DNA from: Candidatus Thorarchaeota archaeon
GTDB taxonomy: Archaea; Asgardarchaeota; Thorarchaeia; Thorarchaeales; Thorarchaeaceae
Direction: 5' to 3'
Assembly (NCBI GenBank): GCA_016839445.1
Contig: JAEOUG010000037.1
Location: 1 to 47,917, forward strand
DNA length: 47,917 nt
Shown: positions 1 through 7,988 of the stretch, piece by piece
How the letters are laid out: each line of letters starts with the position of its first letter
How positions within the stretch are numbered: the first letter of the stretch is position 1
Notes under the pieces: generated by a model
Databases searched by the model: none
What the model was told of the DNA's origin: nothing
What the model saw: only the letters and a program-made list of their open reading frames with translations
Position numbers and translations under genes: made by a program

Positions 1-272
1 CCATTCTCTTTCAGACCATCGATGTACTCGAGGTAGGCTGCCCTGCTGAGAACGACGAACACGTCGGGAGCTTGGACCTTTGGGTAGTCGATCTCCTCAT
101 CCGAGATGACCAACTCGCTCTTGCTGGCACCTCCTCGGGCCTCCGGTCCATATGACTGAGTCTGCACGACGTACTTGTTCTCAATCAATGAGAGAGTCTC
201 GCCCATGACCACCGCCATGGTTACGACACCCTGCCCACCGAAGCCTCCTATTCTGACCTCGTATCTGGACAC
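1..272 (-). CDS. korC: 2-oxoacid:ferredoxin oxidoreductase gamma subunit, partial (C-terminus off window)
   Basis: This is the N-terminal half of a KOR gamma subunit, which sits with the TPP-binding beta subunit in oxidative decarboxylation of 2-oxoacids to acyl-CoA with ferredoxin reduction. Reading leftward from a GTG at 272, the protein opens with the family signature RIGGFGGQGV and continues through QSYGPEARGGASKSELVIS, both diagnostic of KorC/PorC gamma domains. About 90 codons are present and the frame stays open to the window edge. The start lies 1 nt after the korB stop, so the two are translationally coupled. The subunit class is clear. Which 2-oxoacid is used (2-oxoglutarate, pyruvate or a branched-chain acid) cannot be read from the sequence. 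Confidence 0.92.
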   Translation of the reverse strand, partial: MSRYEVRIGGFGGQGVVTMAVVMGETLSLIENKYVVQTQSYGPEARGGASKSELVISDEEIDYPKVQAPDVFVVLSRAAYLEYIDGLKEN

Positions 273-273
273 T

Positions 274-1119
274 TCAACCCCTCCGGGCCTGCTCCTGTGC
301 CTGCCGCAGCACATCAGTGTACTCCGGTTTCTGGATATTCACGAACTCGCCGCAGACGACTCGCTTATCATAATCGAGCTCTGCCTCATGTGGCGGCAGA
401 CCATTTTGGATCTCTGCTACCTCCAGAAGGTGCTTGTGCATGGCAACGCCGTCACCGAGTCTGTTCATTCTCCCGTAGGCTGTGGGACAGGCGCCAATGA
501 TCTCAACGAAGGAGAATCCCTTCTTCTTGATACCTGTTTCAATGGACTTGGTGGCTCTTCTTGCGTGGATAGCCGTCCATCTTGCTACGTAGGTCGCCCC
601 AGATGACGCAGCCAACTTGACCAGGTTGAACGGATGCTCGATATTCCCCACTGGAGCCGGGCTGGTCTGCGAGAAACGCTCGTGCTCGGTAGTAGGTCCG
701 AATTGACCGCCTGTCATTCCGTAATTGAAGTTGTTAACGCATAAGACAGTCATGTCGATGTTCCGTCTGCAGGCATGAATGAGATGGTTTCCACCGATGG
801 CTGCCAGATCGCCGTCGCCACTGACCACGATGACCTCCAGCTCGGGGTTGGCAATCTTGACACCCTCTGCAAAGGCAATTGCACGCCCGTGAGTGGTGTG
901 ATAGGTGCCGGTCTGGAAGTAGCCAGATACACGACCGGTGCAGCCGATGCCTGACACAACCACGACCTTGTGGAAGTCGATGCCGAGGTTGTCGATTGCC
1001 CTGGCAAGCATGCCCGAAACAATGCCTACTGAACAACCACTGCAGTATATCCATGGCTGTCTATCTTCCCGTATGTATTTGGCCATAGGGTGCTTGAGGA
1101 CTTGGACTGACTCGGTCAT
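274..1119 (-). CDS. korB: 2-oxoacid:ferredoxin oxidoreductase beta subunit
   Basis: This 281-aa protein is the catalytic TPP subunit of a four-subunit archaeal-type oxidoreductase. The TPP/Mg motif is visible as GDGD at residues 101-104, followed by NNFNYGMTGGQ at 129-139. Candidate [4Fe-4S] ligands are the CSGC pair (26, 29), the Cys of GIGCTGR (60) and the Cys of GACPTAYGR near residue 210, the usual KorB arrangement. The start is ATG with an AGAGGAG-type ribosome binding site upstream. The gene forms a unit with korC but is separated from korA by about 2.9 kb of unrelated genes. A possible TATA element (TTTTAT on the minus strand near 1165) suggests korBC has its own promoter. Confidence 0.95.
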   Translation of the reverse strand: MTESVQVLKHPMAKYIREDRQPWIYCSGCSVGIVSGMLARAIDNLGIDFHKVVVVSGIGCTGRVSGYFQTGTYHTTHGRAIAFAEGVKIANPELEVIVVSGDGDLAAIGGNHLIHACRRNIDMTVLCVNNFNYGMTGGQFGPTTEHERFSQTSPAPVGNIEHPFNLVKLAASSGATYVARWTAIHARRATKSIETGIKKKGFSFVEIIGACPTAYGRMNRLGDGVAMHKHLLEVAEIQNGLPPHEAELDYDKRVVCGEFVNIQKPEYTDVLRQAQEQARRG

Positions 1120-1198
1120 GAGAGTGTGCTCCTCTGACGGGCTGCCGGTTAGGTGTTGACGATAAAAGGCTTGTTGATGTGGTCCTCACTCACAATGC

Positions 1199-2167
1199 CT
1201 ACTCATGATAGTACGGTGATGCCTTGAGCAATCTCTTGCGAGCTTGTCCAGAAAAGAGCTTGGCAAGATGCCGTTTGAAGCCCATCATCTTCTTGAACTC
1301 ATCCAAGAACTCCTCAAAGGTTCTGGCCTGATACTTCAGAAGCGCCTGGGACTCCTCGGTGTCGAGCCAGTCCGTGTAGTACCAGTCTTCAGGCTTCGTC
1401 GGTTTCCTGAAGGCCGAATCGGGCAACATGCCTACGCCCATCCCTTCAAGCAAGCTACCAATGAAGTCTCTCTGGAGCATCTGGTTCTTCTCTCCGCCAC
1501 CAATCAACAGGGTCTTCCCTACAGCCTCTGCAGTGACAGCATTAGCTACCGCAAGGCCGACATCCCGGGTGTGAGCGAACTCTATGCGCTGGTCAAGCGG
1601 CATATCGAAGAGCGAGGGGTCAATCTCGTCTCCCTCTATCTTCAAGGGAGGTACCGCAGGGAATCTCAGGATGGTCCAAGGAATGGAGCTCTTTCGTATG
1701 GCATCCTCACACTCAACCTTCGTATGGGTGTAAGTGTCTGTCGGATTCGGGGGGTCAGATGCCCTCCGCGGGGGGTCAAGATGCATGGTTGGTCCGAAAA
1801 TGGATATAGAACTAGCAAAGACCATCTTTGGCTTCGGGTCCATAGCCTCGATGGCTTTGATCATGTTCAGAGTCCCTCCTACGTTTACCTCCTTAGCTAG
1901 CTCGGGGCGTTTCTCACTTGGTGGGGGTATGATTGCTGCAAGGTGGATAGATGCATCAACACCTGAGAGCGCACTGGTCACACTCTCCTGGTTCCTTATG
2001 TCGCCCCAGTGGACTTCGAAGTCACCTCTCTTCATCAGATTCTTCGCAGTCTTCTCCGTGGCAGCCGAGCGGAGGTCAAAACACCTCACCTCAATGCCTT
2101 TGTCAAGAAGGGCCAGCAGGGTGCTCTCACCAATGTTGCCAAAGGCACCGGTTAGCAGTACTTTCAT
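1199..2167 (-). CDS. NAD(P)-dependent epimerase/dehydratase (extended SDR family)
   Basis: This is a 322-aa extended short-chain dehydrogenase/reductase. The start at 2167 was chosen because the Rossmann motif TGAFGNIG (residues 6-13, pattern TGxxGxxG) should lie at the extreme N-terminus; a 21-codon upstream extension has no homologous look. The catalytic YxxxK is YTHTK at 146-150, with the partner Ser in FASSIS (about 119-120), and HLAA near 75-78 fits the NNAG-equivalent of extended SDRs. The substrate is unknown; nucleotide-sugar epimerase or a related reductase are both possible. It lies downstream of the ArsR-type regulator on the same strand with a 91-bp gap. That gap contains a minus-strand TTTAA element about 26 bp upstream of the start, consistent with a leaderless promoter. 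Confidence 0.85.
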   Translation of the reverse strand: MKVLLTGAFGNIGESTLLALLDKGIEVRCFDLRSAATEKTAKNLMKRGDFEVHWGDIRNQESVTSALSGVDASIHLAAIIPPPSEKRPELAKEVNVGGTLNMIKAIEAMDPKPKMVFASSISIFGPTMHLDPPRRASDPPNPTDTYTHTKVECEDAIRKSSIPWTILRFPAVPPLKIEGDEIDPSLFDMPLDQRIEFAHTRDVGLAVANAVTAEAVGKTLLIGGGEKNQMLQRDFIGSLLEGMGVGMLPDSAFRKPTKPEDWYYTDWLDTEESQALLKYQARTFEEFLDEFKKMMGFKRHLAKLFSGQARKRLLKASPYYHE

Positions 2168-2258
2168 GAATTGCACGGGGACTGGGCTGACGTTAAATCT
2201 TTGGTACAACCCCGTCTGTCTTGTCTTCACGTTTGGCCAGAGCCGGATAGACGCGGTC

Positions 2259-2828
2259 CTACTCAGTCAGGCGTGTCGGTGTGAGACCACCATAAGCTAT
2301 GTAATCGTATGGACTCTCACTGGCATCGCGCTTTGCCCCCTCAATTCGGGTCTTCACGCGTTTCTGGAACTCCTCATACTCCTCCAACCAGAGCTCCATT
2401 TGCTTGCTCGATAGGAAGCTGAAGGCGAAAGTCACCGACTGCTTCGGCGTCTTCTTGTCTGGGGTCATGCTTCCGGACCGCAGGGCACTCGCCCTGTCTG
2501 CAACAAGATTAGAGACTACCTGCAGGTGTGCCGCAGCCGACTCAAGAAAGGCTACACGCTGCTTCCTTGTGACACTCATATCTCCCTCAATCACGATCTC
2601 TTCGCTGAAGCCAGGGTTGACGCTGTAGTATTTCACAGGCCTTCCGGTCTCTTCTACTCTTACTCTGAGCACCTTCTCCTCCACGAAACGCGTCAGATGA
2701 TGAGATAGAGTACTCCTCTTCACGTCAACGCTCTCAAGGAGTTGGTCCGCGTTTGCTTCTCCTCTCATGATTACTTCAATGTAGATGCGTGCTCTTACCG
2801 GGTCTGACAGAAGCTCTGGAAGTGTCAT
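2259..2828 (-). CDS. ArsR-type winged-helix transcriptional regulator
   Basis: This 189-aa protein has an N-terminal winged helix (about residues 6-72). It begins SDPVRARIYIEVI, has a recognition helix around VKRSTLSHHLTRFVEE, and a wing ending GRPVKYYSV, the ArsR/HTH_20 pattern. The C-terminal 110 residues are a helical domain of unknown role with no metal-binding CxC motif, so it is probably not a classical metal sensor. It is transcribed divergently from the serine hydrolase at 2923. The 94-bp space between them carries two kinds of repeated or dyad sequence (2857-2878 and 2885-2917), which suggests that it controls itself and its divergent neighbour. A GGTGAGG ribosome binding site precedes the ATG. 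Confidence 0.85.
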   Translation of the reverse strand: MTLPELLSDPVRARIYIEVIMRGEANADQLLESVDVKRSTLSHHLTRFVEEKVLRVRVEETGRPVKYYSVNPGFSEEIVIEGDMSVTRKQRVAFLESAAAHLQVVSNLVADRASALRSGSMTPDKKTPKQSVTFAFSFLSSKQMELWLEEYEEFQKRVKTRIEGAKRDASESPYDYIAYGGLTPTRLTE

Positions 2829-2856
2829 TGCTGTTTCCTCACCTGTTCTTAGGTTG

Positions 2857-2878
2857 AGGTCTCACAGAAAGGAGACCT
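2857..2878. promoter_or_regulatory. Perfect dyad in the arsR-type gene leader
   Basis: AGGTCTC (2857-2863) and GAGACCT (2872-2878) are perfect 7-bp inverted arms 8 bp apart. The right arm overlaps the minus-strand TATA-like CTTATAAGG (2876-2884) of the regulator gene. This is a plausible autoregulatory operator. No binding is shown. Confidence 0.5.
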
Positions 2879-2884
2879 TATAAG

Positions 2885-2917
2885 TTCGACGTCATCGATA
2901 TATTTCGACATCATCGA
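2885..2917. promoter_or_regulatory. Two direct repeats, candidate operator between divergent genes
   Basis: TTCGACGTCATCGA (2885-2898) and TTCGACATCATCGA (2904-2917) differ at one base and are spaced 19 bp apart. Each is itself a near-dyad of the form TCGA-N5-TCGA. A plus-strand TATA-like ATATATTT (2898-2905) lies between them, about 20 bp before the serine hydrolase start. The geometry fits a repressor covering the promoter of the hydrolase, and the ArsR-type protein next door is the natural candidate. Confidence 0.6.
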
Positions 2918-2922
2918 AAGAA

Positions 2923-3990
2923 TTGGATGGAATCAAAACAAAGAGTCCGGAGGCATGGAGTGTGGCCGATTTCCAACCCAAGCAACTTGACGACTACCTG
3001 CAGCGACTAGTCAGGGAAAACCGCTTCTCAGGTGCCGTGATGGTTGACCTCAATGGAGAGGTCTCCCTAGAGAAGGCCTATGGACTCGCCTGCAAGACAT
3101 TCAGTGTTCCCAACAGAACCGATACCAAGTTCAACATCGGGTCTCTGAACAAGATCTTCACGAAGATTGCGATTCTACAACTGAAGCAGAGGGGTCTTCT
3201 CTCGCTTGATGATCTCACAGGCCAGCACCTACCTGACATCAGGAAGGACATCGCAACCAAGGTGCGCATTAGTCATCTCATCTCGTTCACTTCTGGGCTT
3301 GGCGATTACTTCGGGGAGAAGTTCAATGCTGCCATAGGCCGACTTCGTAAGGTTGACGATTTCATTGAGCTCTTCATCGATGATCCACTCCAGTTTGAGC
3401 CAGGAGAAGACAATGCGTACAGCAACGCTGGGTATGTTCTTCTTGGTAAGATAGTGGAGGCCGTCTCAGGCAAGAACTACTATCAGTACATTCGCGACAA
3501 CATCTACACACCAGCTGGAATGACAGACAGCGACCACTACGAGCGTGACTTCGTGACGGAGAATGTGGCCACAGGATACACCCGTCACATGCCAGATGGG
3601 TCAGTTCATGAGACGCTACGAAGACGTAACGACTTCATCATTGGCACAAAGGGAAGTCCCGCTGGCGGTGGCTACTCCACTCTCAGAGACCTACGCAGAT
3701 TCGACAGGGCAGTTGCTGAGCACGTATTGCTGGATGCGGAACACAGCGCGATGGTGTTCCGTCCTCTTGATGCATCCCCCGACGTGAAACCCAAGGCAAT
3801 CGCGCTGGCTGGTGGAGCTCCTGGTCTGGCGGCTCTGTATCTCAAGTTCTTCGAAAAGGGATACACTGTGTTTGTGCTCTCGAACTACGATCCAGAGGAT
3901 GTTGAACCCCTAGCTGAAGAGATCCGTGACATGATTATGCCTCGGAAGGAAGGCGAACCTGTTTCGAGAATGAGGAAGACCCCAGATTAG
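2923..3990 (+). CDS. Serine hydrolase of the beta-lactamase/penicillin-binding-like (class C) family
   Basis: This 355-aa protein has the active-site motifs of the class C beta-lactamase-like hydrolase fold: SxxK as SLNK at residues 74-77 and YxN as YSN at 166-168. A Gly-rich AGGGYSTLRDL segment sits where the later family motif is expected. There is no signal peptide, so it is probably cytoplasmic. Archaea have no murein, so an esterase or peptidase role is more likely than antibiotic hydrolysis; this is inference. The start is TTG at 2923, with a TATA element about 20 bp upstream and no Shine-Dalgarno; an in-frame GTG at codon 14 is an alternative. Its stop overlaps the convergent korA stop by 4 nt (TTAG, 3987-3990). 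Confidence 0.88.
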   Translation: MDGIKTKSPEAWSVADFQPKQLDDYLQRLVRENRFSGAVMVDLNGEVSLEKAYGLACKTFSVPNRTDTKFNIGSLNKIFTKIAILQLKQRGLLSLDDLTGQHLPDIRKDIATKVRISHLISFTSGLGDYFGEKFNAAIGRLRKVDDFIELFIDDPLQFEPGEDNAYSNAGYVLLGKIVEAVSGKNYYQYIRDNIYTPAGMTDSDHYERDFVTENVATGYTRHMPDGSVHETLRRRNDFIIGTKGSPAGGGYSTLRDLRRFDRAVAEHVLLDAEHSAMVFRPLDASPDVKPKAIALAGGAPGLAALYLKFFEKGYTVFVLSNYDPEDVEPLAEEIRDMIMPRKEGEPVSRMRKTPD

Positions 3991-5135
3991 GCTGAGTCGA
4001 TCTCCTGAATCTTCTTGAGAATCTCATGCGGCAGCTGTGGCATGCCTGCTGGCTTGGTCATGAGGTGCACCTTGGTTGGCGCAGCTGCAGACCTGACCAT
4101 GTGATAGACCTGGCCAAGGTTCTGCTCCGCCACTACTATGTGGTCTACCTTTGATGCAAGGTCGGCGACCTGCTCTTCAGGGAATGGCCATACGGTCTTG
4201 AAGCGAAGTAGACCCACCTTGATTCCTTGATTCCGCGCCTCCTTGATTGCGCGCTTTGCACTTCTAGAAGGCGTTCCATAAGCTATTACACCAATCTTGG
4301 CGTCTTCGAGCATGTACTCCTCGACATCAATGATCTTGTCGGCGTTCTTCAGGATTTTGTCATTGAGCCGCGTAATCAGTTCGATTTGGACGTCTTCCTT
4401 GTCGCTAGGATATCCGCGTTGGTCGTGGGTCAGCCCTGTAGCATAGAACTGATACTTGGATCCAAGAAGGGCCATTGGCGGAACCAGATCATCGTCAGGC
4501 TTGAACGGTAGATACTTCTCAGGGTCCACTGTTGGGAGTTTGCGATATTCGAGCTTGAGGTCCTTCTCATCAGGGATGACCAGCTTCTCTCTCATGTGGC
4601 CCACAGTCTCGTCCGCCAAGACGAACACGGGTGTTCTGTAACGCTCAGACAAATTGAAGGCCTGAACGGTCTGGTCAAACATCTCCTGCACAGAAGCTGG
4701 TGTCAGGGCAATGATCTGGTAGTCCCCATGACTGCCCCACTTTGCCTGCATCACATCGCCCTGCTGACCCTTTGTTGGTTGCCCAGTGCTTGGCCCACCT
4801 CTCATGATGTTCACAAGTACAAGGGGGGTTTCTGTCATGACCGCAAGGCCAATAGCCTCCAGCATCAGGCTCACACCTGGCCCTGAAGTGGCGGTCATCG
4901 CCTTAGCGCCAGTCCAAGATGCTCCAATGACGCTTGTAATGGAGGCAATCTCATCTTCATACTGAACATAGGCGCCTCCAACTTCCGGCATACGAAGGGC
5001 CATCCACTCTGCAATCTCTGTTGCAGGAGTAATCGGGTAACCACCGAAGTACCTGCACCCTGCGCTCAGCGCTCCTTCTGCGCTCGCGATATCACCCATC
5101 GTGAACATTACACGCTCTGGCATCGACTCATTCAC
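3987..5135 (-). CDS. korA: 2-oxoacid:ferredoxin oxidoreductase alpha subunit
   Basis: This 382-aa alpha subunit has the hallmark GGYPITPATE (about residues 31-40) for TPP activation. It also has TATSGPGVSLMLEA and the MRGGPSTGQPTKGQQGD segment typical of KorA/PorA. The gamma domain is separate here (korC), so this is the short alpha form. The ATG overlaps the korD stop by 4 nt, so korD-korA is one transcript. At its 3' end it meets the convergent serine hydrolase with a 4-nt stop overlap. In the usual archaeal arrangement korB and korC would follow directly; here they lie 2.9 kb further on. Confidence 0.95.
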   Translation of the reverse strand: MNESMPERVMFTMGDIASAEGALSAGCRYFGGYPITPATEIAEWMALRMPEVGGAYVQYEDEIASITSVIGASWTGAKAMTATSGPGVSLMLEAIGLAVMTETPLVLVNIMRGGPSTGQPTKGQQGDVMQAKWGSHGDYQIIALTPASVQEMFDQTVQAFNLSERYRTPVFVLADETVGHMREKLVIPDEKDLKLEYRKLPTVDPEKYLPFKPDDDLVPPMALLGSKYQFYATGLTHDQRGYPSDKEDVQIELITRLNDKILKNADKIIDVEEYMLEDAKIGVIAYGTPSRSAKRAIKEARNQGIKVGLLRFKTVWPFPEEQVADLASKVDHIVVAEQNLGQVYHMVRSAAAPTKVHLMTKPAGMPQLPHEILKKIQEIDSA

Positions 5136-5482
5136 TCCTTCTGTTTGGAGCCCTCTTTCTCCTTCTCAAACTCCGGTATCACTGTTCCCTCTTGCAGTGC
5201 CTTCGCATCATAGGCCTTCTTGGCCTCATCGCGTCCTATCAGGAAGATTGCCATGTCGGGACAGATGCGTTCGCAGAACTCACAATTCACACAAGCGTCG
5301 ATGTCACAGGCCGTGACGGGATGGTAGCCCTTTCTGTTGTAGATATCTGTGAAGCAGAGAACGTTCTTTGGGCAGAACTCAATGCAAAGACCACACTGCT
5401 TGCATTGCTCCTGAAGAATCACAAGCACCTTCTCTCTTGTCCTTGGAGGCTTCGGTGTTATTGGCTTTCTAACCGTTGACAT
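5132..5482 (-). CDS. korD: 2-oxoacid:ferredoxin oxidoreductase delta (ferredoxin) subunit
   Basis: This 116-aa 2[4Fe-4S] ferredoxin-type subunit carries electrons from the TPP subunits to soluble ferredoxin. Both cluster motifs are visible: CKQCGLCIEFCP and CVNCEFCERICP. The start at 5482 (MSTVRKP) is preferred over an in-frame ATG 66 nt upstream because AAGGAG lies 10 nt ahead of it. A charged C-terminal tail rich in Glu and Lys follows the ferredoxin fold. It is the first gene of the korDA unit and overlaps korA by 4 nt. Confidence 0.93.
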   Translation of the reverse strand: MSTVRKPITPKPPRTREKVLVILQEQCKQCGLCIEFCPKNVLCFTDIYNRKGYHPVTACDIDACVNCEFCERICPDMAIFLIGRDEAKKAYDAKALQEGTVIPEFEKEKEGSKQKE

Positions 5483-5612
5483 GTGTGAATTGCTCCTTGA
5501 CCCTCGGACAAGAGTTGGTCCACCTCCCTTCATAGGAGGATACCACAACAGTACCTGTCAGGCGAGTCCACTTGCGAACTATCGACCTATTTTAGCCTTA
5601 CCTTACGGGACT

Positions 5613-5625
5613 GCCCCGCCGGGGC
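5613..5625. other. GC-rich hairpin in the korD / 5689 intergenic region
   Basis: GCCCC (5613-5617) and GGGGC (5621-5625) form a perfect 5-bp stem around GCC, followed by only three T. It lies in the 206-bp gap (5483-5688) between divergent genes, 13 bp before the TTTTAA element (5636-5641) that looks like the TATA box of the 5689 gene. It may be a protein site or a weak RNA hairpin. The rest of the gap shows nothing that I recognise. Confidence 0.3.
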
Positions 5626-5688
5626 TTTCAGCAGGTTTTAAGAGTCCGGCGATTCTAACGAACCGCGAGCATTCAGGAGTCTTGAATC

Positions 5689-6156
5689 TTGACAAATACT
5701 GAGCCAACCGATGAAGAGCTGGCTGAGCTAATCAAGGGCAAGACTCTCAGCGTCTATTGGTACATGCTCAGACATCCTGAACCTCTCACGGCAAGGGAGA
5801 TCCAGCGTGGCGCCAATCTATCGAGCCCGTCGCTCTCAATGCACCATCTGGAGCGGCTCAGGCAGTTTGGGATTGTTGACAAGAATGTACATGGGCAGTA
5901 CACCATAATACGAGATGTCCGAACGGGTGTTCTTAACCAGTTCATGGGACGTGGTCGCCTTCTGGTTCCTCGATTCTTGTTCTATGCGACTTTCTACTCC
6001 TCCATAACAGCCGCACTATCCATTCTGCTTTGGCTCTTCCTCGATTGGTACTCAGGAGTTCTCCTTACACTGTTGGTGTCCGTGTGTATCGTGCTTTGGT
6101 ATGAAGCCTTCAAGGTTTGGCAGGAGCAGCCATTCCCGGAGGGCGATGGAGATTGA
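5689..6156 (+). CDS. Membrane-anchored winged-helix protein
   Basis: This 155-aa protein has an N-terminal winged-helix domain (about residues 15-85). Its LTAREIQRGANLSSPSLSMHHLERLRQFGIV segment shows the helix-turn-helix and the following wing carries GQYTIIRD. Two hydrophobic segments follow (about 95-118 and 122-140), then a short charged tail. This combination suggests a DNA-binding domain held at the inner face of the membrane. The start is TTG at 5689, supported by AGGAGT 8 nt upstream and a TTTTAA promoter element about 50 bp before it. The next gene starts 5 nt after the stop, so the regulator and a surface protein appear co-expressed. Confidence 0.75.
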   Translation: MTNTEPTDEELAELIKGKTLSVYWYMLRHPEPLTAREIQRGANLSSPSLSMHHLERLRQFGIVDKNVHGQYTIIRDVRTGVLNQFMGRGRLLVPRFLFYATFYSSITAALSILLWLFLDWYSGVLLTLLVSVCIVLWYEAFKVWQEQPFPEGDGD

Positions 6157-6161
6157 TCATC

Positions 6162-7088
6162 ATGAAGTCTAGAACTACTGGTCTACAAAGGGCTGATGGC
6201 TGCGTTTTGGCTGGAGCAGCAGCCATGTTGCTGCTTCTAGCATCGGCTTTGGCGTTCGTCCAACCCGTTCAGGCATTTCATACTCAGGCAGCTAGCTATG
6301 ACGGCTCACGCACCGCCGCAGACAATCCCAAGCTCAATCTCACATACTACACTGCTTCTGACCCTACAGAGCACCCTGTTGCATCTGATTCTCACATCTC
6401 AGGAGACCACCTGATACTCGTGGCGACATGGACTCCGTCACTTGTAGACCGCTCGCGGCTTGAGGTCACTTCTTCAGCTATACCCGTCACGCTGGCCGTG
6501 GAGGAAGACGACGGTCATACAGAGATTGATACTCGTGCTCTTGGGAACAACGCCACAGTATTGATCAATTCAACTGCGTGGCTTACGAACGGGTCTGTAA
6601 TGAGCACGGTCTTCAGCAATGTGTTCATTGGCAACTTCTTCGTACCGCACGTTACCATAGCCGCCCCGAACGGCGGGGAGGTCTGGACAGGTGTCCACAA
6701 CATAACGTGGACCGCTCAGGATTCAAATGCCGGCGAGACCCTGCTCTTTGATGTCTTCTTTTCAGATGATTCAGGCGAGAGCTTTGAACCCTTAGGATTA
6801 GCCATATCGGCGACTCGCCTTGAGTGGAACACATCTGCACTGGACCGACTGAGTTCCTATCTCATCAAAGTCCGTGTTACTGACGGCATCTACTTCGCAG
6901 ATGACACATCTGACTCTGTCTTCACTGCAGGGAATGTTACATCGACTACTTCCACCACCACTAGTTCGACCACGACCACAACAAACGGCGAGATCGAACC
7001 ACGAGTCATAGCATTCATCGTGATTCTGCTGGTTTCCAGCACAATCATGGCACTGATTGTCTATTACGCCGCTAGGAAGTGGTTCTAG
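6162..7088 (+). CDS. Secreted surface protein with C-terminal membrane anchor (Kre9/KNH-like Ig domain)
   Basis: This 308-aa predicted extracellular protein starts at 6162 (MKSRTTG), which places the hydrophobic stretch AGAAAMLLLLASALAFV as a signal peptide. A domain beginning APNGGEVWTG and containing NITW (about residues 165-260) resembles the Kre9/KNH1-type Ser/Thr-rich anchored domains seen in bacterial and archaeal surface proteins. A Ser/Thr-only linker of about 15 residues follows, likely glycosylated, then a C-terminal transmembrane helix and short basic tail (AARKWF). It lies 5 nt downstream of the membrane wHTH gene. Its stop overlaps the convergent hdrB stop by 4 nt (CTAG). The ligand is unknown. 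Confidence 0.72.
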   Translation: MKSRTTGLQRADGCVLAGAAAMLLLLASALAFVQPVQAFHTQAASYDGSRTAADNPKLNLTYYTASDPTEHPVASDSHISGDHLILVATWTPSLVDRSRLEVTSSAIPVTLAVEEDDGHTEIDTRALGNNATVLINSTAWLTNGSVMSTVFSNVFIGNFFVPHVTIAAPNGGEVWTGVHNITWTAQDSNAGETLLFDVFFSDDSGESFEPLGLAISATRLEWNTSALDRLSSYLIKVRVTDGIYFADDTSDSVFTAGNVTSTTSTTTSSTTTTTNGEIEPRVIAFIVILLVSSTIMALIVYYAARKWF

Positions 7089-7987
7089 GATTCTCCATAG
7101 ATCAGATCGAGTAGGGGTTGTGTGTTGATTACATGCTTATGCAGGCCGAGCTCTACTGGATCGATTCCCATTGCCATCCCCAGCAGTTGCGTATAGTAAA
7201 TCACCGGCAGCTTGTACCTCTGCTCTCCGAGTTCCTTGTTGAGCTGCATCTGAGACACCTCGAACTGGAGGTGACAGAAAGAGCAGACATTCAAGATACA
7301 GTCAGCTCCGGCCTCGACAGCGTTGTCGATCTTCTCCTTGGCAATATCAACACTGACTGCAATCTGGCTTGATCGGACTCCTCCCCCTGCGCCGCAGCAG
7401 AGAAACTTGTCCTTGTACTTCACACTCTCTGCCCCAGTGGCCTCGACTAGTTTGTCCAAGAAGTCATGCCTCTGTGTCTGGGCCCATGGTCTGTTTGCGC
7501 TAGGCTTCAGGAGATGGCATCCATAGTGCACTGCTACCTTGATTCCCTTGAGAGGCTTCGTGACTCTCTTGCGTAGCGCGTCGGCGCCGATTTCGTTGAT
7601 GAGTTCAATGAGATGCCTCACTTCGACGGTGCCCTTGTACCTAATACCTAGTCCTTTGAATACACCCTGTACTTCCTTGAGCCTCTCTGGATTCTCTCTG
7701 ACTTCGGTAAGAGCCTCCTTGAACGTGCCGTAGCATCCATTGCATCCCGTGACGAGGTCGTACCCTGACATCTCTGCTAGGGCCAGGTTCCTTGAGGCTA
7801 GAGCCAGCCAGGTTGGTTCATCGAATGATCGGACTACTCCTGGGGCTGGACAGCAGCTTGCCCCCTCCAGTTCTCTCAGGTTGATGCCAATCTCTGGGAG
7901 CACTCTTCTAATGCTTGCCTCGATGTTGGGAAACCTGTTTGGCATGACACACCCGAGGAAGAATGAGTAGGTCTGCGCATCTGTCAA
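7085..7987 (-). CDS. hdrB: CoB-CoM heterodisulfide reductase subunit B-like protein (copy 1)
   Basis: This 300-aa protein has two cysteine-rich CCG domains, the fold that binds the noncubane [4Fe-4S] clusters at which HdrB reduces disulfides. Visible elements are FFLGC, EGASCCPAPGV and TGCNGC in the first half and YGCHLL, FLCCGAGGGVR and NVCSFC in the second. Both CCG motifs are complete, so it should be catalytically competent. The start is TTG, one nt after the hdrC stop, so the two are coupled. In methanogens the substrate is CoM-S-S-CoB; in non-methanogens the disulfide is unknown. It resembles the second HdrB at 10338 in every motif. Confidence 0.93.
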   Translation of the reverse strand: MTDAQTYSFFLGCVMPNRFPNIEASIRRVLPEIGINLRELEGASCCPAPGVVRSFDEPTWLALASRNLALAEMSGYDLVTGCNGCYGTFKEALTEVRENPERLKEVQGVFKGLGIRYKGTVEVRHLIELINEIGADALRKRVTKPLKGIKVAVHYGCHLLKPSANRPWAQTQRHDFLDKLVEATGAESVKYKDKFLCCGAGGGVRSSQIAVSVDIAKEKIDNAVEAGADCILNVCSFCHLQFEVSQMQLNKELGEQRYKLPVIYYTQLLGMAMGIDPVELGLHKHVINTQPLLDLIYGES

Positions 7988-7988
7988 C

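Noticed and set aside
1734..2414. 226-codon open frame on the plus strand
   Set aside because: It crosses the epimerase and regulator genes in antisense and spans their intergenic promoter; no domain is recognisable.
2923..3990. Reading the serine hydrolase as an antibiotic-resistance beta-lactamase
   Set aside because: Only the general SxxK and YxN motifs are present, there is no signal peptide, and archaea lack murein; the family includes many esterases and peptidases.
6947..6996. Repetitive ACC/ACT run as a simple-sequence repeat
   Set aside because: It encodes the Ser/Thr linker of the surface protein and is explained by that function.
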